Assembly: GCA_013397455.1 (NCBI GenBank)
Contig: VYZB01000374.1
Coordinates: forward strand, 433,718-497,717
Length of the DNA stretch: 64,000 bases
Source of the DNA: Crotophaga sulcirostris
Taxonomy: Eukaryota; Chordata; Aves; Cuculiformes; Crotophagidae
Direction of reading: 5' to 3'
The number at the start of each line of letters is the position of its first letter. Position 1 is the first letter of the stretch. The translations under genes were made by a program, and so were the position numbers. The notes under the pieces are model-generated. The model searched no databases, had not been told where the DNA came from, and saw only the letters and a program-made list of their open reading frames with translations. Positions 11,200-23,600 of the stretch are shown here, piece after piece.

Positions 11200-14100
11200 A
11201 TACGCATGTTTTTAAGAAAGAGTTGAGCAGTTTCAGGAAGAGGAGATTACTGCATCCTGTCTGGCTTCCTGGGGAATGAGAAATATTCATTGTAAAGCTA
11301 CAGTTCCTTTAGCACTTGAAAAGTTTTAATGTCAAAACCAAAGATGTCTAGGCATTGTACAGGCTTAGATAATCAGTGACAGGGGAATTTGAGAATCAGT
11401 TTTGGAATTAAGGCACCACAATGGGAATCAGGTTAGATTTAGGCAACCGTGCCCTTAATGTAGCTGTAGGGATAAAGTTATACAGCTATGGGTGGGTGGG
11501 AATTTAAGTGCGAAATTCCTGTGAATCTTAGTAATAAGAGAAAGGAAGGAAAAAGGCATGTGCTTCAGGGCATACCTGTAAGTGCTTAAGAGGCTTTGAA
11601 ATAACTCTGAGGCCTATTTAAAATTATATGCTGTCAGGATTTGTATCTGTAGATTGGATTATATGTAGTGAGATTTCTTTATGTGCATTTTTGTGTGATT
11701 GCTTGATATGAATGCACAAATCTGTACTGCGTGCATGAGCAGGTACAGAAACAATTCCAAACCAGTACCAGGAAATTGTTTTTCCTAAAAATTGAGCCCC
11801 ACATGTTTCAATCTTAATGCGGTGAGGACCTAATTCAAATTGAAGTCTGTCAATGGGAAGTTTCTCATTGGATTAAATGGGCTTTTAATGAGAATCCCAA
11901 ACGCCTGGGGAAAAATTGCTTTAATTTGATAAAGAAATTTCAGCATCAAGGACTCTCTTAACCAGAGGAATTTCATCTTCACTCAGACTCATTACATAGT
12001 TCTGTCATTAATAATCATAGTGCAAAGTAATTGACTTTGTGATGGTATTACATGGGTCTGTGTCTTGTCCAAAATGTGAGTGCAAGACCTTTTCTTTTTG
12101 TTTAATTTGACTTCCATCACAAGGCACAGTGAGCAGTCTTATTGTACTATTTGTCAGAGTGTGATGAATTGCTGTTACTTAACAGGTGAACTGTGCCATA
12201 CCGAAAAAGAATGTGGGGAGGAGCAAGTGCACATCTCAAATTAAATGCTCTATTATGTAAATTACAGGTGGTAGGTGGCAAGAATCCTACAAAATGGATG
12301 GGTTGGCTAAATAATGCCAATACTTCTTTGTAATGCATATCAAGAAGAATCATGTGTAAGACTGTTTCCACGTGTGCTTGTGATACTTGGTTTCTTTTAA
12401 ATGAAAGAAACAAATGTGACTGAAAATATCCAGATGTAAAGAATTACCTGCTACCTTCAGTTTGGTGGAGAGGGAAAGGAAATACATTTTTTTTTCTTGG
12501 CACACTTTTTATTTTCATTAGCAAACTGAAAAGTTTTATTCCATGTTGTATAAACAATCTGAATCAATTTCATAGTACGCAGGTTTTACAGATGCAAGCA
12601 ATGTTATTAAACTGTGTATATTGAATACCTATATATGTGTGTTCATGTATTTATTGTTGAATCAGTGACCTTCTAAAAAGGAGAATCTTTCAAAACATTC
12701 TGAATATGTTCTGAAGGGATTATGCAAGATTTTATGTAGGTGGCAGCCTCTTTGAGAGCCATCTACTTCATCTCTTTTATTACTATTTCTTCTATGACTA
12801 CTGTATTTCTTCTATTTACTTTCAAGCTGACCTACTGAATAGCTTCATGTAATGTGCATCTCACTATTCTGTGGGCCTCAAGAGGGTTCAGCATCCCAGA
12901 GATCTTATTTCAACTTGTTTCAGTTGAGCACTTTTAATATGAGATATTCAGTCTTAATAGTGAGTATCTACCATCTCAATTTAAGAAATAATGAAAGCTC
13001 AAGGAAATAAGAGATCAAAAATTTTTAAAAATGAAACAATATTAATACATTTTTAGTAAAACTAGCATCTTATTCTAACTGCTTGGATGTATAACCCCCT
13101 AAGTTTTATAATTTGTATTTATATTTTTACAGACCAGTGATTAAATTTCTGATCCTTTAGGCATAAAGCTAATAAAATTATCACACAGGGCATATTCAAA
13201 GGTCTTTCAAGCTATCCATTATTAGGCTGAGCAAGCTTGTGCCACAGTAAACAGGCATTTCTGATGACCTGTGGTTGTCCAGCAGCTGCGAAGAGCAGAC
13301 TGAACTCATATGGGATGTGGACTTGAGGAAGTGCAGCATCTGCATGTGAAAGACACCTCTTTTATGCTTTGTTCAAAGTATAACTCATATTGTTTCCATT
13401 AAGAACACCCTTCACCATCAAGCCTGCAAGAACGTCCAAATGCAGTAGTAAATCCATGCTGCCGTTACTTATACAGCTAAATTCTGCTGTTGTTTTACCA
13501 GTGTAATTTGAAATAACTTCAGAGTAAATCACATGAGCATTCTTGATTTACAATGGATGAAATTTATAATGGAGTAAAATGGTATTTCCAGTAGCTAAAT
13601 CCAGGAAGCAAACATAATGGTAAAAGTAATTCGTGCAAAGGAATTTTGGTTCTGGTTAATCCACACGTACAGAAAAATGAACTTGCAGATTTTTCTCTGG
13701 CTTCATTTGGACAGTCAAGCCGTCAGTAAACAGAGTTGTCTAATTTGGATTCTGTACAAAGTATCAGAGACAACATCAAATGATTTTTTTTCAGTTGGAG
13801 TGGAAAACAATGGATGCAAATGTTGGTCTTTTCTAGTTTCCTTGTTTTCTGTTACATTGTTATTGGTTTCACTGTAAATTAAAAAAAAATTGCTGAAAAA
13901 ATTTCATGACTTCCTCCTTCAAATTTCTCTACAAAAGTGGAATTGGGCACCAGAGGAAAAGGTAGGCAATAGTATTTTCTCATGAAATTATTCTTGTCTG
14001 GGGAATGTCTGTGAAGAAACTTTTATGTGTTTCAGTGCAAAATGTAATAATTTTGACTGAAAAAAATGTAATAGTAGATATGAAGTGGTAGAATATGTCA

Positions 14101-16810
14101 TAAGTTTTCTTTCAAGCAATTATGACACAGCACACAAAGTAATGACAATATTTTGAACTTTTGCAAACCTTTCTTTCTTGGGTTCTCATTCAGGGAAATG
14201 TATACAGTGAAAATGAATTTCTGTAGGTCTCAATGCCAGAATAAGAGGAAACTGTCTGGATTATGCCTTGAGAATGATGGAAACTGACTCAGTTCGATTG
14301 AATTTTATAATAGAAGAAACCTAACCAGGGAAGAAAAGCAGGGATCTGGCTGGGAAGTCGAAAATTTAAGTTTTATATAAGGAGAGGATAACTCAAAACA
14401 ATGGCCTTTCTGTTTGTAGGTCATGGTGCAGTTCTTGATCGTTGGGTGGCTTGTTGCCTTTTGATAGTCTGTCATGAGGATTTCTTACATTATTATATTT
14501 CTGTTATAATGATCTTTGGTCTGTTAATAATTTCTCTTTTATGATAGACTAATGAAATTTATTTTTTTTTAAAAAAACCCATTCCATACTGCTGCATGAA
14601 CACATGTTTAGAGGTTGTGTCTTTTGTTTCAAAAAGCACCTCATTCACTGTGAAGGAAGAAAAGACAAACAGGCAAAACTTGTAGAAAGAGTAGTATGGC
14701 ATTATTATGGATTCACAAGACCTAGGGCAGCAGCAAGAGCCAAGGGATCACCTCTTAAGCCAGTAAAGAAACCTTTTGCCAAGTGATGTTGGCTCATTTT
14801 GTGCTCAGGCTGCTGAGAACAGGTGCCTCTGGAAAGGTATACAATGTCCTTTATTTGACCTTCTCTGAACGTTAGGAAAATCTGCTTGTTTTTCCTGTAA
14901 CTTTAAACTGCTGTTTGCAGTGAAAAATCTGAAAAAAAATAAAATTAGAAGTTTAATTCAAAGAAAAGATGAATAGAACCTAATTTCATTTCTTCAGCTT
15001 TTTGGTTTATTTTGAGCTCCTAAAAAAGCCTCCTTCCTTTCAGGATGAGTCCACACAATATTTTTATCTTCCTATTGGCAGTGTAGGGGGAAGTGTCCTT
15101 TTTAGTAGGACAATCTGTCCATTCTGGAAAGGAAAATTATAAGCATATAAATGACTGAAGAGGGAAAAAAATAGGAAAGCATAATGACAGATTTTCTTAT
15201 GATTTCACCCCTCCCCACCCAAAACTGTTTACTTACTTTAACTTTAAGGAGTGCAGCATTTTGGCAGCCAGGAGCTAATTTTCAGTTTTTCAGCTGAATT
15301 CTAGTTGCAAATATGATTTCCCTGCCCCACTCCTTGCAATGACATGAAATAAATCTCAAACTGACAATTTTTTCTATGTGGATCCACTGTAGCTTCTCTC
15401 TGATTTCACAGATTTTGGAAAAAAGAAAAAAAAAAGTAATAAAGTAGAAATACTCGTATATACCAGGATTCTCCATGTAAGGGACTTTCAGTAAAACTTT
15501 TTTGTTTTCTGCCCTAGGATCTGTAATTCCTAGTTGGAGTAATGGTTTTGTTGTATAGTCACAACCTGTAAATACTAAATATTTTTCAAATAAAATTTTC
15601 AATAAAGGAAAGTATAAACGGACTGCAAAACTAGGCTGCAACCTAAAAAACCCTTTATTTTCTTTAGAGACAAGCTGAAGACCCCTAGGCAAAAAAACTA
15701 GGCTTGGATTACACAATTTTTATTCCAAAAGAAAACATTAAGAAAAAACAAAAAAGACCCTTGTTCTTCACAGAAATATGAACAATATCTCAGCTAGATT
15801 TTGTTGTCACATTTTTTGCTTTGAGTAGGTCTTGGGGCGAACATCTCTGGTTGACGATTAAAGTGACATGGCGATAATTAAGAAATCCATTCCTTCTCCT
15901 GGCTACACAGTTGACTTTCCCAATGATAGAAACAGAGAAGAGACCTTGTGGTTCCAATTTATGAATATTGTGGGACAAAAGGAATAAGAAAAAAAAAGGA
16001 AAAAACTCAGATGATGTTTAGAAAAAGTCCAAATTGCCCACACAATTCTAAAGTGGTATTTCACATTATGAAAGATTTTATGCAAAGTTATCTGAGATTG
16101 AAATATTATAATAATTGAATAGAAAGCCCCAAGCCCCATACAGGTGGTTGTTGGAAAATAAGAAGTGTTCCTGTTACCACTGTTGCTGCTTTATCTTGCC
16201 TTACTCAATCAACCTTTGGAAGCAGTGATACCTTTGTGAAGCAAATTGAAAATATAGAATTGACATTCCAGATGAATGTTTTCTCAGGTTTTCCAGAGGG
16301 CAACCTTCCGTAATGGAGAACATTAGTTGAGATTCTCTTCCTGTCACACTTCTATTTCTAATTGCAGTTATTTCAGGGTTGGTTTATAAACTGAAACATG
16401 AAGGCTTACAAGACAGCTTGCATAATTGTGAATGGTCTTGATGTTAGTCATACAAGAAGCGAAGTCTCTCTTGAATAAGTAGGCACTTCTCTTACCTACT
16501 GATTTGAATTTTATAAGTATTTTTAAAGAAAATAACAAGCCACTTCTTGCAGAAAATTGAGTGCTAGATTTGAAATGTCATTTTAAAATTCAGACTACTG
16601 TGATGTGACTGATAACATTTCCTGAGGTTTTATTTTTTGTATTTTTTTCATGGTGACTTGCTCAGGAAAAACATATATGTGCTATCTGCTGTATTTTGTA
16701 TGTGCAAATCAGTTCCTGGATGATTGTATACACAAGTAGGCATTTTCTCACCTTATAAATATCTGGACCTGTAGCAATAGGACAAGAAGGAGTAGTTTTA
16801 AATTAAAAGA

Positions 16811-16978
16811 GTAGAAGTTTAGACTCAGTATCAGTAAGAAAGTTTTTTTGCTGAGGGTGGTGAAGCACTGGGACAGATTGCCTGGAGAGGTCGTAGATGC
16901 CCCATCCCTGGAAACATTCAAGGTCAGGTTGGATGGAGCTCTGAGCAACCTGACCCAGTTGAAGATGTCCCTGCTCAC
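16811..16978 (+). mobile_element. Older CR1 LINE 3' portion, interrupted
   Basis: The sequence follows the general avian CR1 3' region: GGTGGTGAAGCACTGGGACAG, then TGCCTGGAGAGG, GATGCCCCATCCCTGGA, AGGTCAGGTTGGATGG and GTCCCTGCTCACTGCC. These blocks encode the degenerate C-terminus of ORF2 and the start of the 3' UTR. It differs from the young copies at many positions and so belongs to an older or different CR1 subfamily. It stops abruptly at 16978, where a young CR1 in opposite orientation begins, so its own tail is missing. Confidence 0.85.
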
Positions 16979-17132
16979 TGCCAACACCAACCCAGCATCT
17001 AAACCCTGGCACTGAGTGCCTCATCCAGTCTCCTTTTAAACACCTCCAGGGTTGGCGACTCCACCACCTCCCCGGGCAGCGCATTCCAATGGCCAATCAC
17101 CCTTTCAGGGAAGAACTTTTTCCTAATATCAA
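16979..17132 (-). mobile_element. Young CR1 fragment abutting the older CR1
   Basis: On the minus strand this runs from AGGAAAAAGTTCTTCCCTGA through GAATGCGCTGCCCGGGGAGG and the ORF2 C-terminus to GGTTTAGATGCTGGGTTGG. It then breaks off before the GGTTGGACTCGATGATCTC block and the octamer tail. Missing the 3' end is unusual, because LINE insertions normally keep it. The missing part lies at the junction with the oppositely oriented older CR1. This suggests a deletion or recombination between CR1 copies instead of simple insertion. Confidence 0.9.
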
Positions 17133-20100
17133 TATTCTGGTTATAGGTGACCGCTCAGCAGGCCAGCTGTTGAGCGTGCACCACTTGGTATGAGGGAAAA
17201 ATATCCTGCTGCTATTTTGTTTTGATGTTTTTTGAGTCTCGAGTGTACTTGTCACTCACCAGTAAATGTGCTTTGTGTTGCCTTTGTGCTATCAGTACAG
17301 CAGCAATAGCCACTTGGAGATCCACTGAAGTGCAACCACTTCTGCTGGCAATTGCCTGCATTTCCCTTTAAATTACAGTCCTCCTGCTGGGATTTACTTG
17401 CTACCATCAGATTTTTGTGCAAAGAATGAGACAAAACAATGTCACCTAGTGGAATTATTCTGGAGGAAAAACAGTGTTTGCGAGACTTTAATCACTGGCT
17501 TGTGAGACACCTTTTAGGCAGGTGTGCTCCAGTGGTCCCAGTTCTCAGTTTTTTGGTTTTAATGTTAAACTGCAACAAATGTATTGAAATTAATAGAGTG
17601 GTCTGGGTTTTCCTAGACTGTAATTGGGTCCAAGTTGATCTTCACTCGATTCAACAATATTATTCATGAATATTTATTTTAATAGGAGATTAAAATTAGC
17701 ACTTTGTATCCATATAAAAAGTTTGAAGAATTTATGGACAGGTATAATCTGTGCCCTTCAGTTAAACTAGAATGAAAACCAGAAGAATTCACCTTAGACT
17801 GGATATGCTCCAAAAACATGTGGTTTTTTTTTTCTTTAGGCTATGATCCTGCAGTTGGTGGGATTGTAGCCTGCTTGGTTGTAGATCTGTCATTTCTCTT
17901 AGCATAAAAAGAAAAAAAAATAACAAGAAAACCCCAAGAAACAAGCCTACTATCTTATTTTAGCTTAAAGTGTAATTATTAAGAAAAAACCCAAAAGACC
18001 GTGTAACTACGAAGAGATTTCCCATGCTGGACAGCTCCAGGGCTGTTTATTACATTTTTCCTAAGTTATTATTTTGCCTTACAGTGCCTGACAAAAGTGA
18101 TTTTTCTCCTTGGAAAATACTAAAATTTCTCAAGATCAAGCTTCTGTTTTGAGAAATGGAATTATGGAGTATGACTGCTTTTGGTCTTGATTATCAGAAG
18201 CTCAAAGGAGTGAGGAGAAATATAAAATAACTAATCTTAACTTTCACCAGGTTGCATTTGGATCTTGCCAAGTTAGACGAAGTTCCATCAGTATCTTTTG
18301 GTACTTGCTCTGGATCCAATCAAATGAGACCTTTTTTGACCTCTTCTTATGACATTTCATTCTGGCATGCTCTCTGTTCTCTGTAAGGATCTCACAATCC
18401 CAATATGCTGAGTTTTGCTCTCTGAGGGCTGCCTCCCTTCACTTGTGAGTGCTCCATTGAGTGTCCCCCATGATGCTGATACAGGGAAGAGAGGGCCATC
18501 AGGCACCCAGATCCAAGTTATCTATTTCAAATAGATGCAAATATGGAAATGTCAGGGTCAGTACATTCAAATACTGAACACAGTCATTGATAATGAGAAA
18601 ATATGCATACTATTGTCTGCATCAATTTCAGTATCTGGATAAAAATGTTGCATTTTAAAAGAATTTGTTTTTTCAGGAGATGTTACTATAAAATAAGAAC
18701 ACATTTGAGCATTTTTGATGCAAGTAATGTACATTTCCTTTATTTCAGGCCTGAAACTTAAAACAGTTTTCCCTTGTGTGTGTGTCTCAATGCTTTTATA
18801 CGTATCTGGATAATTATTTTTATAAAAAACTTCTTAAAACACTTAGAATGTTGTGTATATGATTATTATATTATTATGCAAAGGTCTGGTGTCTTTTTAA
18901 AAGAATATGTGTATAGGAGTATTTTACATTATTATTGAAACAGTGAATGTCACAGAAAGGCAGATGACCTGTCCTCATTTTAGTAGTAGGAAATAAATAT
19001 TTGGCATCAATCATCTGCAAGAAAGCTCTGACCTGTATGATTAATATTTCCTAGCAGCTAGTTCTAGGTAACTGCCTGCCCTCTGTGCATGCATTTTGCA
19101 TGATCTTTCATGTGCTATAGTAGATTCTTAACCCTACAGGTTGGGGGTTTCTCAGTCTTGAGTTTCTCTGCTGCACCACCTCACTATAAACTTCCTGAAT
19201 CCCTCACTGGAACTGGTCCATAAAAAAAATATCTTTATTCCCTTCATCTACACAGTGAATGCAGCTCTTCTCTGTCTGTCTCTCTCTTGCAAGCTCACAC
19301 TCAAATTAAATTTTAATTATGAAACTGTACTGGCATTCGAATCAAAATGTTAGCTACTAAACCACAGACAGCAGCAATAATCCACACTGCTTGACAATCC
19401 CGTGTCCCTTGTGAACAATTGAGCCATTTATTACTCTACTAGTCTAAACAATTGTACCGTAATAGCTGAAGTGAAACATTGCCACATAACTCAAGGGGCT
19501 TGCTTTTTCTAGTGTCTTCATGGCATTCAGCTCAAGGTGATGTAAAAAAACTCTAGCTGGGCTACAGAAACATGAAAAATGTAAGAGAACTAGCTATGTG
19601 CTCTGTGAAGAAATGATCATAAATTAGACTTTACAGCATTATGTCATACAAACTAGCCATTAACATTGAAAACAGTTATTGCCCAGGGAGCTAGGTCAAA
19701 TTATTATTATTACTTTTTAATGCACACATAGTATACAAATTTTTTTGGTACACAATTCCATCCTATTCCTTACAAACTGAGTTTTCATCCTCTATGTTGC
19801 CCTTCTGGAATTCTGGGGATAAATCCAGAGAAGTTATGGTAAGAAAAGGCTGAAAACTACCGATGCTGAGATGTGGTCAAAACAGAAGCTTGCTGGATCA
19901 GGATCTGGTCTTCGTTGAGGTGACAGGAAAAAACGAGCAGCTTTCAGTAGAGCTGTTCTCTCTTCCAACTGATGTACCGATGAAGCAGAATAAGACCTAG
20001 TCACAAACCTATGATCTTCATTCCTATGGTGCTATTTGCTGTGTTTCCAAATTTTTGTCTGGATAAATATACAACAACTGGAAGAGGTAAGGGGTTGCTG

Positions 20101-20328
20101 AGATATTGAGTCACTTCCTTTACAAGACACTGGCTTTAGGATCCACTTCAGGAGTGAAGAGCTGCATGTATCTCATTGATGGAGAAAAATAAAAAAAGAT
20201 TAGGGAAGCAAGATCTAATAAGAACAGGGAAGGGGAAGGAACTAGCAAAACCCTTTCACCCTTCGTTCTTTCACCTTGTTGCAAGCCCAGTAACAGGGAT
20301 CTTCATAGTCCCTCCCCTTTGTTTACAG

Positions 20329-20648
20329 GAAACACGTCCTTGTACCAGTGGAAACATTGCCGCTGAATCTGTGAAGGCAGGTTTAAAGACTTGTGCAATG
20401 CTGCTGCCGTGAACTTGTGGGCTGTGCAAACAAATGGAGGAGTGAAGAATACTGCAAGAAATTTACCCATAGACTCAAACGCAACGTCACTTTCTAGATG
20501 CTTACCCAGTTAATACTGTTATGGCAACAGCCAGCCAATAGCCCCAGCAAACCAGTGATCTACAGCTCCAAATCTGCCCGTAAGTACTTACGGTGCTTTC
20601 CCTCCTTTTCCACTCCTATCCTCAGCTCTGTTGTGGCTCAAGGACCAG
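20329..20648 (+). other. Cluster of splice-site-like signals, possible exon(s)
   Basis: A pyrimidine-rich tract ending in TTTGTTTACAG (AG at 20327-20328) makes a good 3' splice site. Possible donors follow at 20381 (CAG|GTTTAA, weak), 20580 (CCC|GTAAGT) and 20649 (CCAG|GTAAGT, a consensus match). A second strong acceptor, TCCACTCCTATCCTCAG, ends at 20625 and would define a 23-nt microexon up to 20648. The frames are open only in part (stops at 20412 and 20692), so any transcript may be non-coding. Chance splice sites are common in 64 kb, so confidence is low. Confidence 0.25.
20578..20593. repeat. 16-bp perfect palindrome containing GTAAGT on both strands
   Basis: CCGTAAGTACTTACGG equals its own reverse complement. 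It creates a donor-like GTAAGT on each strand. No function is implied by the sequence alone. Confidence 0.9.
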
Positions 20649-23600
20649 GTAAGTCATGGCAATGTGGGCCAGACCTACCTGCTGCCTCTTAGCTCTGTCG
20701 TTGCTTTTATTCACGGTGCGTTTCCCAAACAATAACATACAGCACATCTTGAAGAGTAGGTTCAAGAAATAACTAGTGCTCAGCTTCATTAGGAAGTGTT
20801 TGTGAGCACTTTGTAGGAGCAAGTTTCATTTTATTCCATAGTTCTTGACTAGTGTTTTTGGTCTTAATTTTTTTTTTTTGCAGATTTATCCTTTAAAGTA
20901 ATTTGAAATTACATTGTGTTCTGTCATTATCAATTGATTCCTCCACTTCTCCAGGTTCTATGTTTCTCGTAGATTTATGGGAAACAAAGTATTTTGCAAT
21001 GAGGATTTCACTCATTTCTGTTTATTATTCACTAATGAAAAAAAACCCAGATATAATAACCACTGTATTCTCCTATAAGATATCTAGTTTATTTAATGGT
21101 TTTCATCATTGGTGTAATTTCATTCCCTAAAGGAAATTAAAATCCCTAAATTGTAATTCCCTAAATGTATTTCCAACATGTAGTTAATGTCAACCTGGGA
21201 AATATTCCCTTAATAGTTTCCATGATTGAAAAGCTGATTTATTTATCACAACACTTAAGTTCTAAAGAAATTAACATTTCTATCTTTTTTCACTTTTCGC
21301 TACTGAATTCACAGAAACATACCTACATAGAACCAGGACTCTGTGAGAAGGAACACGGCTCCATGATGAGCTTGACCACTTAAGAAAGGCTTTTTCGAGA
21401 GGTTTACTTGTGAAAAATTTTTCAAATAGGAACCTTGAATTGACCTTATTTTCCTGTTGGTTACTGTGCTTTCCAGATTAAAAGCTGTTTTCTTTTATTG
21501 AAATCGAAAAGTGCCAAACATTGAACTTGCTTTGTGAGGCATACATCAAGAGAGAAAATATTTCAGTGCAATGACATGGCCTGACATTTTAAAGCAGATA
21601 ATAAATGACACCTTGTCAATGCCACCAATTTATTATTCCCTCTCTCGTGCCTCTGTGTCGCAGTGGGATACCACATTCTTTTTAATCATGGGCCTGTGTT
21701 AAACAAATTTTTACCAGAAAAGAATATAAAATGCCCCTAGTTGTTTCCCACTCGCTGACCTCCCAACTGTCCCACTGTAACATATAAAGACAAAGGCTGT
21801 GTTAAATTTTTCATTATTTTATTCAATTTCTGTTCCAATTACTCGAGGGTCTTCCATCACTAACATGAATGTATATGCTTTAATGTCAGCTGCTGTTCAT
21901 TAATCAGATTTTTTTTTATCCAGTGGATACTAGTGCTAAATCATCTCAAAGAAAAAAGTAGAAGAAAGAGATGCAAATGAATAAGGAGGAAACTCCTCTT
22001 AGTGCAATTATATCAGGAAATCATTAGAGTGGGTGGCCTTCCAATCAAGCCCCCAAAGGCCTGGAAATGCACCAAGTTATTTTACATCTTTCATTTTCAC
22101 CTAATTAAAAAAAGAAGAGATCCTGCTTCCCATGGCTTCATTTTTCACTACTTATAAGCCTGCAGCAGCCACTTGAACTGTGGTCGGGATGTTGGTCTTA
22201 TTTAGTGTAATGAATACACCAGTAAGCTGAAAATGCTTTGTGTTATTAAGATTAATATCTGGAAATGTGAAAGAAAGCAGGTTTCTACTGGGATGTGTGT
22301 CTACCTCATTGGAGTTTGGATTATTGTCTTGGTTACTATGCAATATTATTGGGAGATTGAGTTAGGCTTTCAGGTGGGAAATACAACATATCTTCTAAAT
22401 TTGATATTTCATTTATTTTGGAAACAATAAGATATCCCATGTGAATTCTGCCTCTTAAGGGCCCCGGTCTCAAATTTAGGTCAGAGTTTAAGATTATCCT
22501 CATGATTACCAGAAGCACCCTAAAGCACTGGGGCATTTTTCAAGGTCTTCAGATTCAGGACTAGGGGTGCCTTATGAAGGAAACCAAAAAGTTCAAGAGC
22601 ATGAAGTCATATTGGGTTTGTGCAGAGCCTTGAACTTTCAGCAAAACCTAGTATCAGAAGAAGTGAATGTGTTTTCTCAGGTTTTGGTATTGTTGCCCAG
22701 GTATCCCAAAGGTCAGGGTAACCTTGAACAACTTTCTAGCTTCTGGAATATAGATATTTGCTGCATTTCACATGACTTGGAGAAGGTGGCCATTTACAGA
22801 GATAGTATCTTGTCTTTCCACTTAGGTGGTCCACAGATGGAAATTAACTTTAATTTCAGAGTTACAATGGTGGTGAATTACTCCTCAAAACCTCCTCTCA
22901 GGAACTATTGTCAATATTACTTCACACTCTTAAACTCCTGAAGTGTTACAGTCGATCTGGTGAAGCAGTACTTGTATGTAGCTTGTAAAGCTCTATGGAT
23001 CACTTGGGTGAAAGGTGTCATCCAAACGAGATGTTATTAAAATATCATCACTTGCACCAAAACACTTTTTCCCCTTATTCATGGCAATCTTTGGCTGCAG
23101 TGTGTCCCATGAATCCCGGGCATTGGTAATTGCTGGGGTAGTCAGTCAGCACTGTTTCCTGCATCCTTAACACTAGCTCTGTGAAATAGGGCAAATATAG
23201 CTTGATCACCTTCAAGCTGCCACGCTGGTGTGGCAACAACCAAGACAGAGGTTGCAAGAAGGGAGCACAGCCTCAGGCAGATGTAAACTGTTTGAAGTGC
23301 CCATGTGTGGCTGTCTGGTTTAGACTGCTTAAAGAGAAATAATGTTTAACAGTTGAATTATCTGTGTCACTCATTCCTTGAGCTTTGTTTGATCAGAAGC
23401 AACACTAGTGGATGATGACAGTGTGGTGTATTTAGTGGGAGATATACTGAGTGAAAGGGTTAAAAGACCCTACAGTTATGTTGCAAAATAACACAAAGAT
23501 AGATATAAAAAAGAGCAAGTTGTCTGATAAAGAAATAACGTTTCTCTAACTCTGCCATCCTTAGTGTATTAAGGCGTAGTAACTATGATACGGATGTAAT

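Larger units (their letters stand above)
8541..16810. other. Long non-coding stretch with assembly gap
   Basis: No gene is supportable in these 8 kb. The stretch contains a T/G-rich simple patch (9516-9550), a possible old CR1 scrap (10437-10475), a 5-base gap inside a microsatellite (11174-11178) and a 144-codon ORF on the minus strand (15282-15716) that resembles nothing and is rejected. Homeodomain-type cores (TAAT) are dense around 11860-12050, but no conserved motif can be proven. Confidence 0.55.

Noticed and set aside
15282..15716. 144-codon ORF on the minus strand
   Set aside because: The product is unrecognised and low-complexity in part (phenylalanine-rich). A rough estimate for this base composition predicts about one frame of this length by chance in 64 kb.
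22567..22941. 124-codon ORF on the plus strand
   Set aside because: No recognisable domain, no splice or polyadenylation context, and within chance length.
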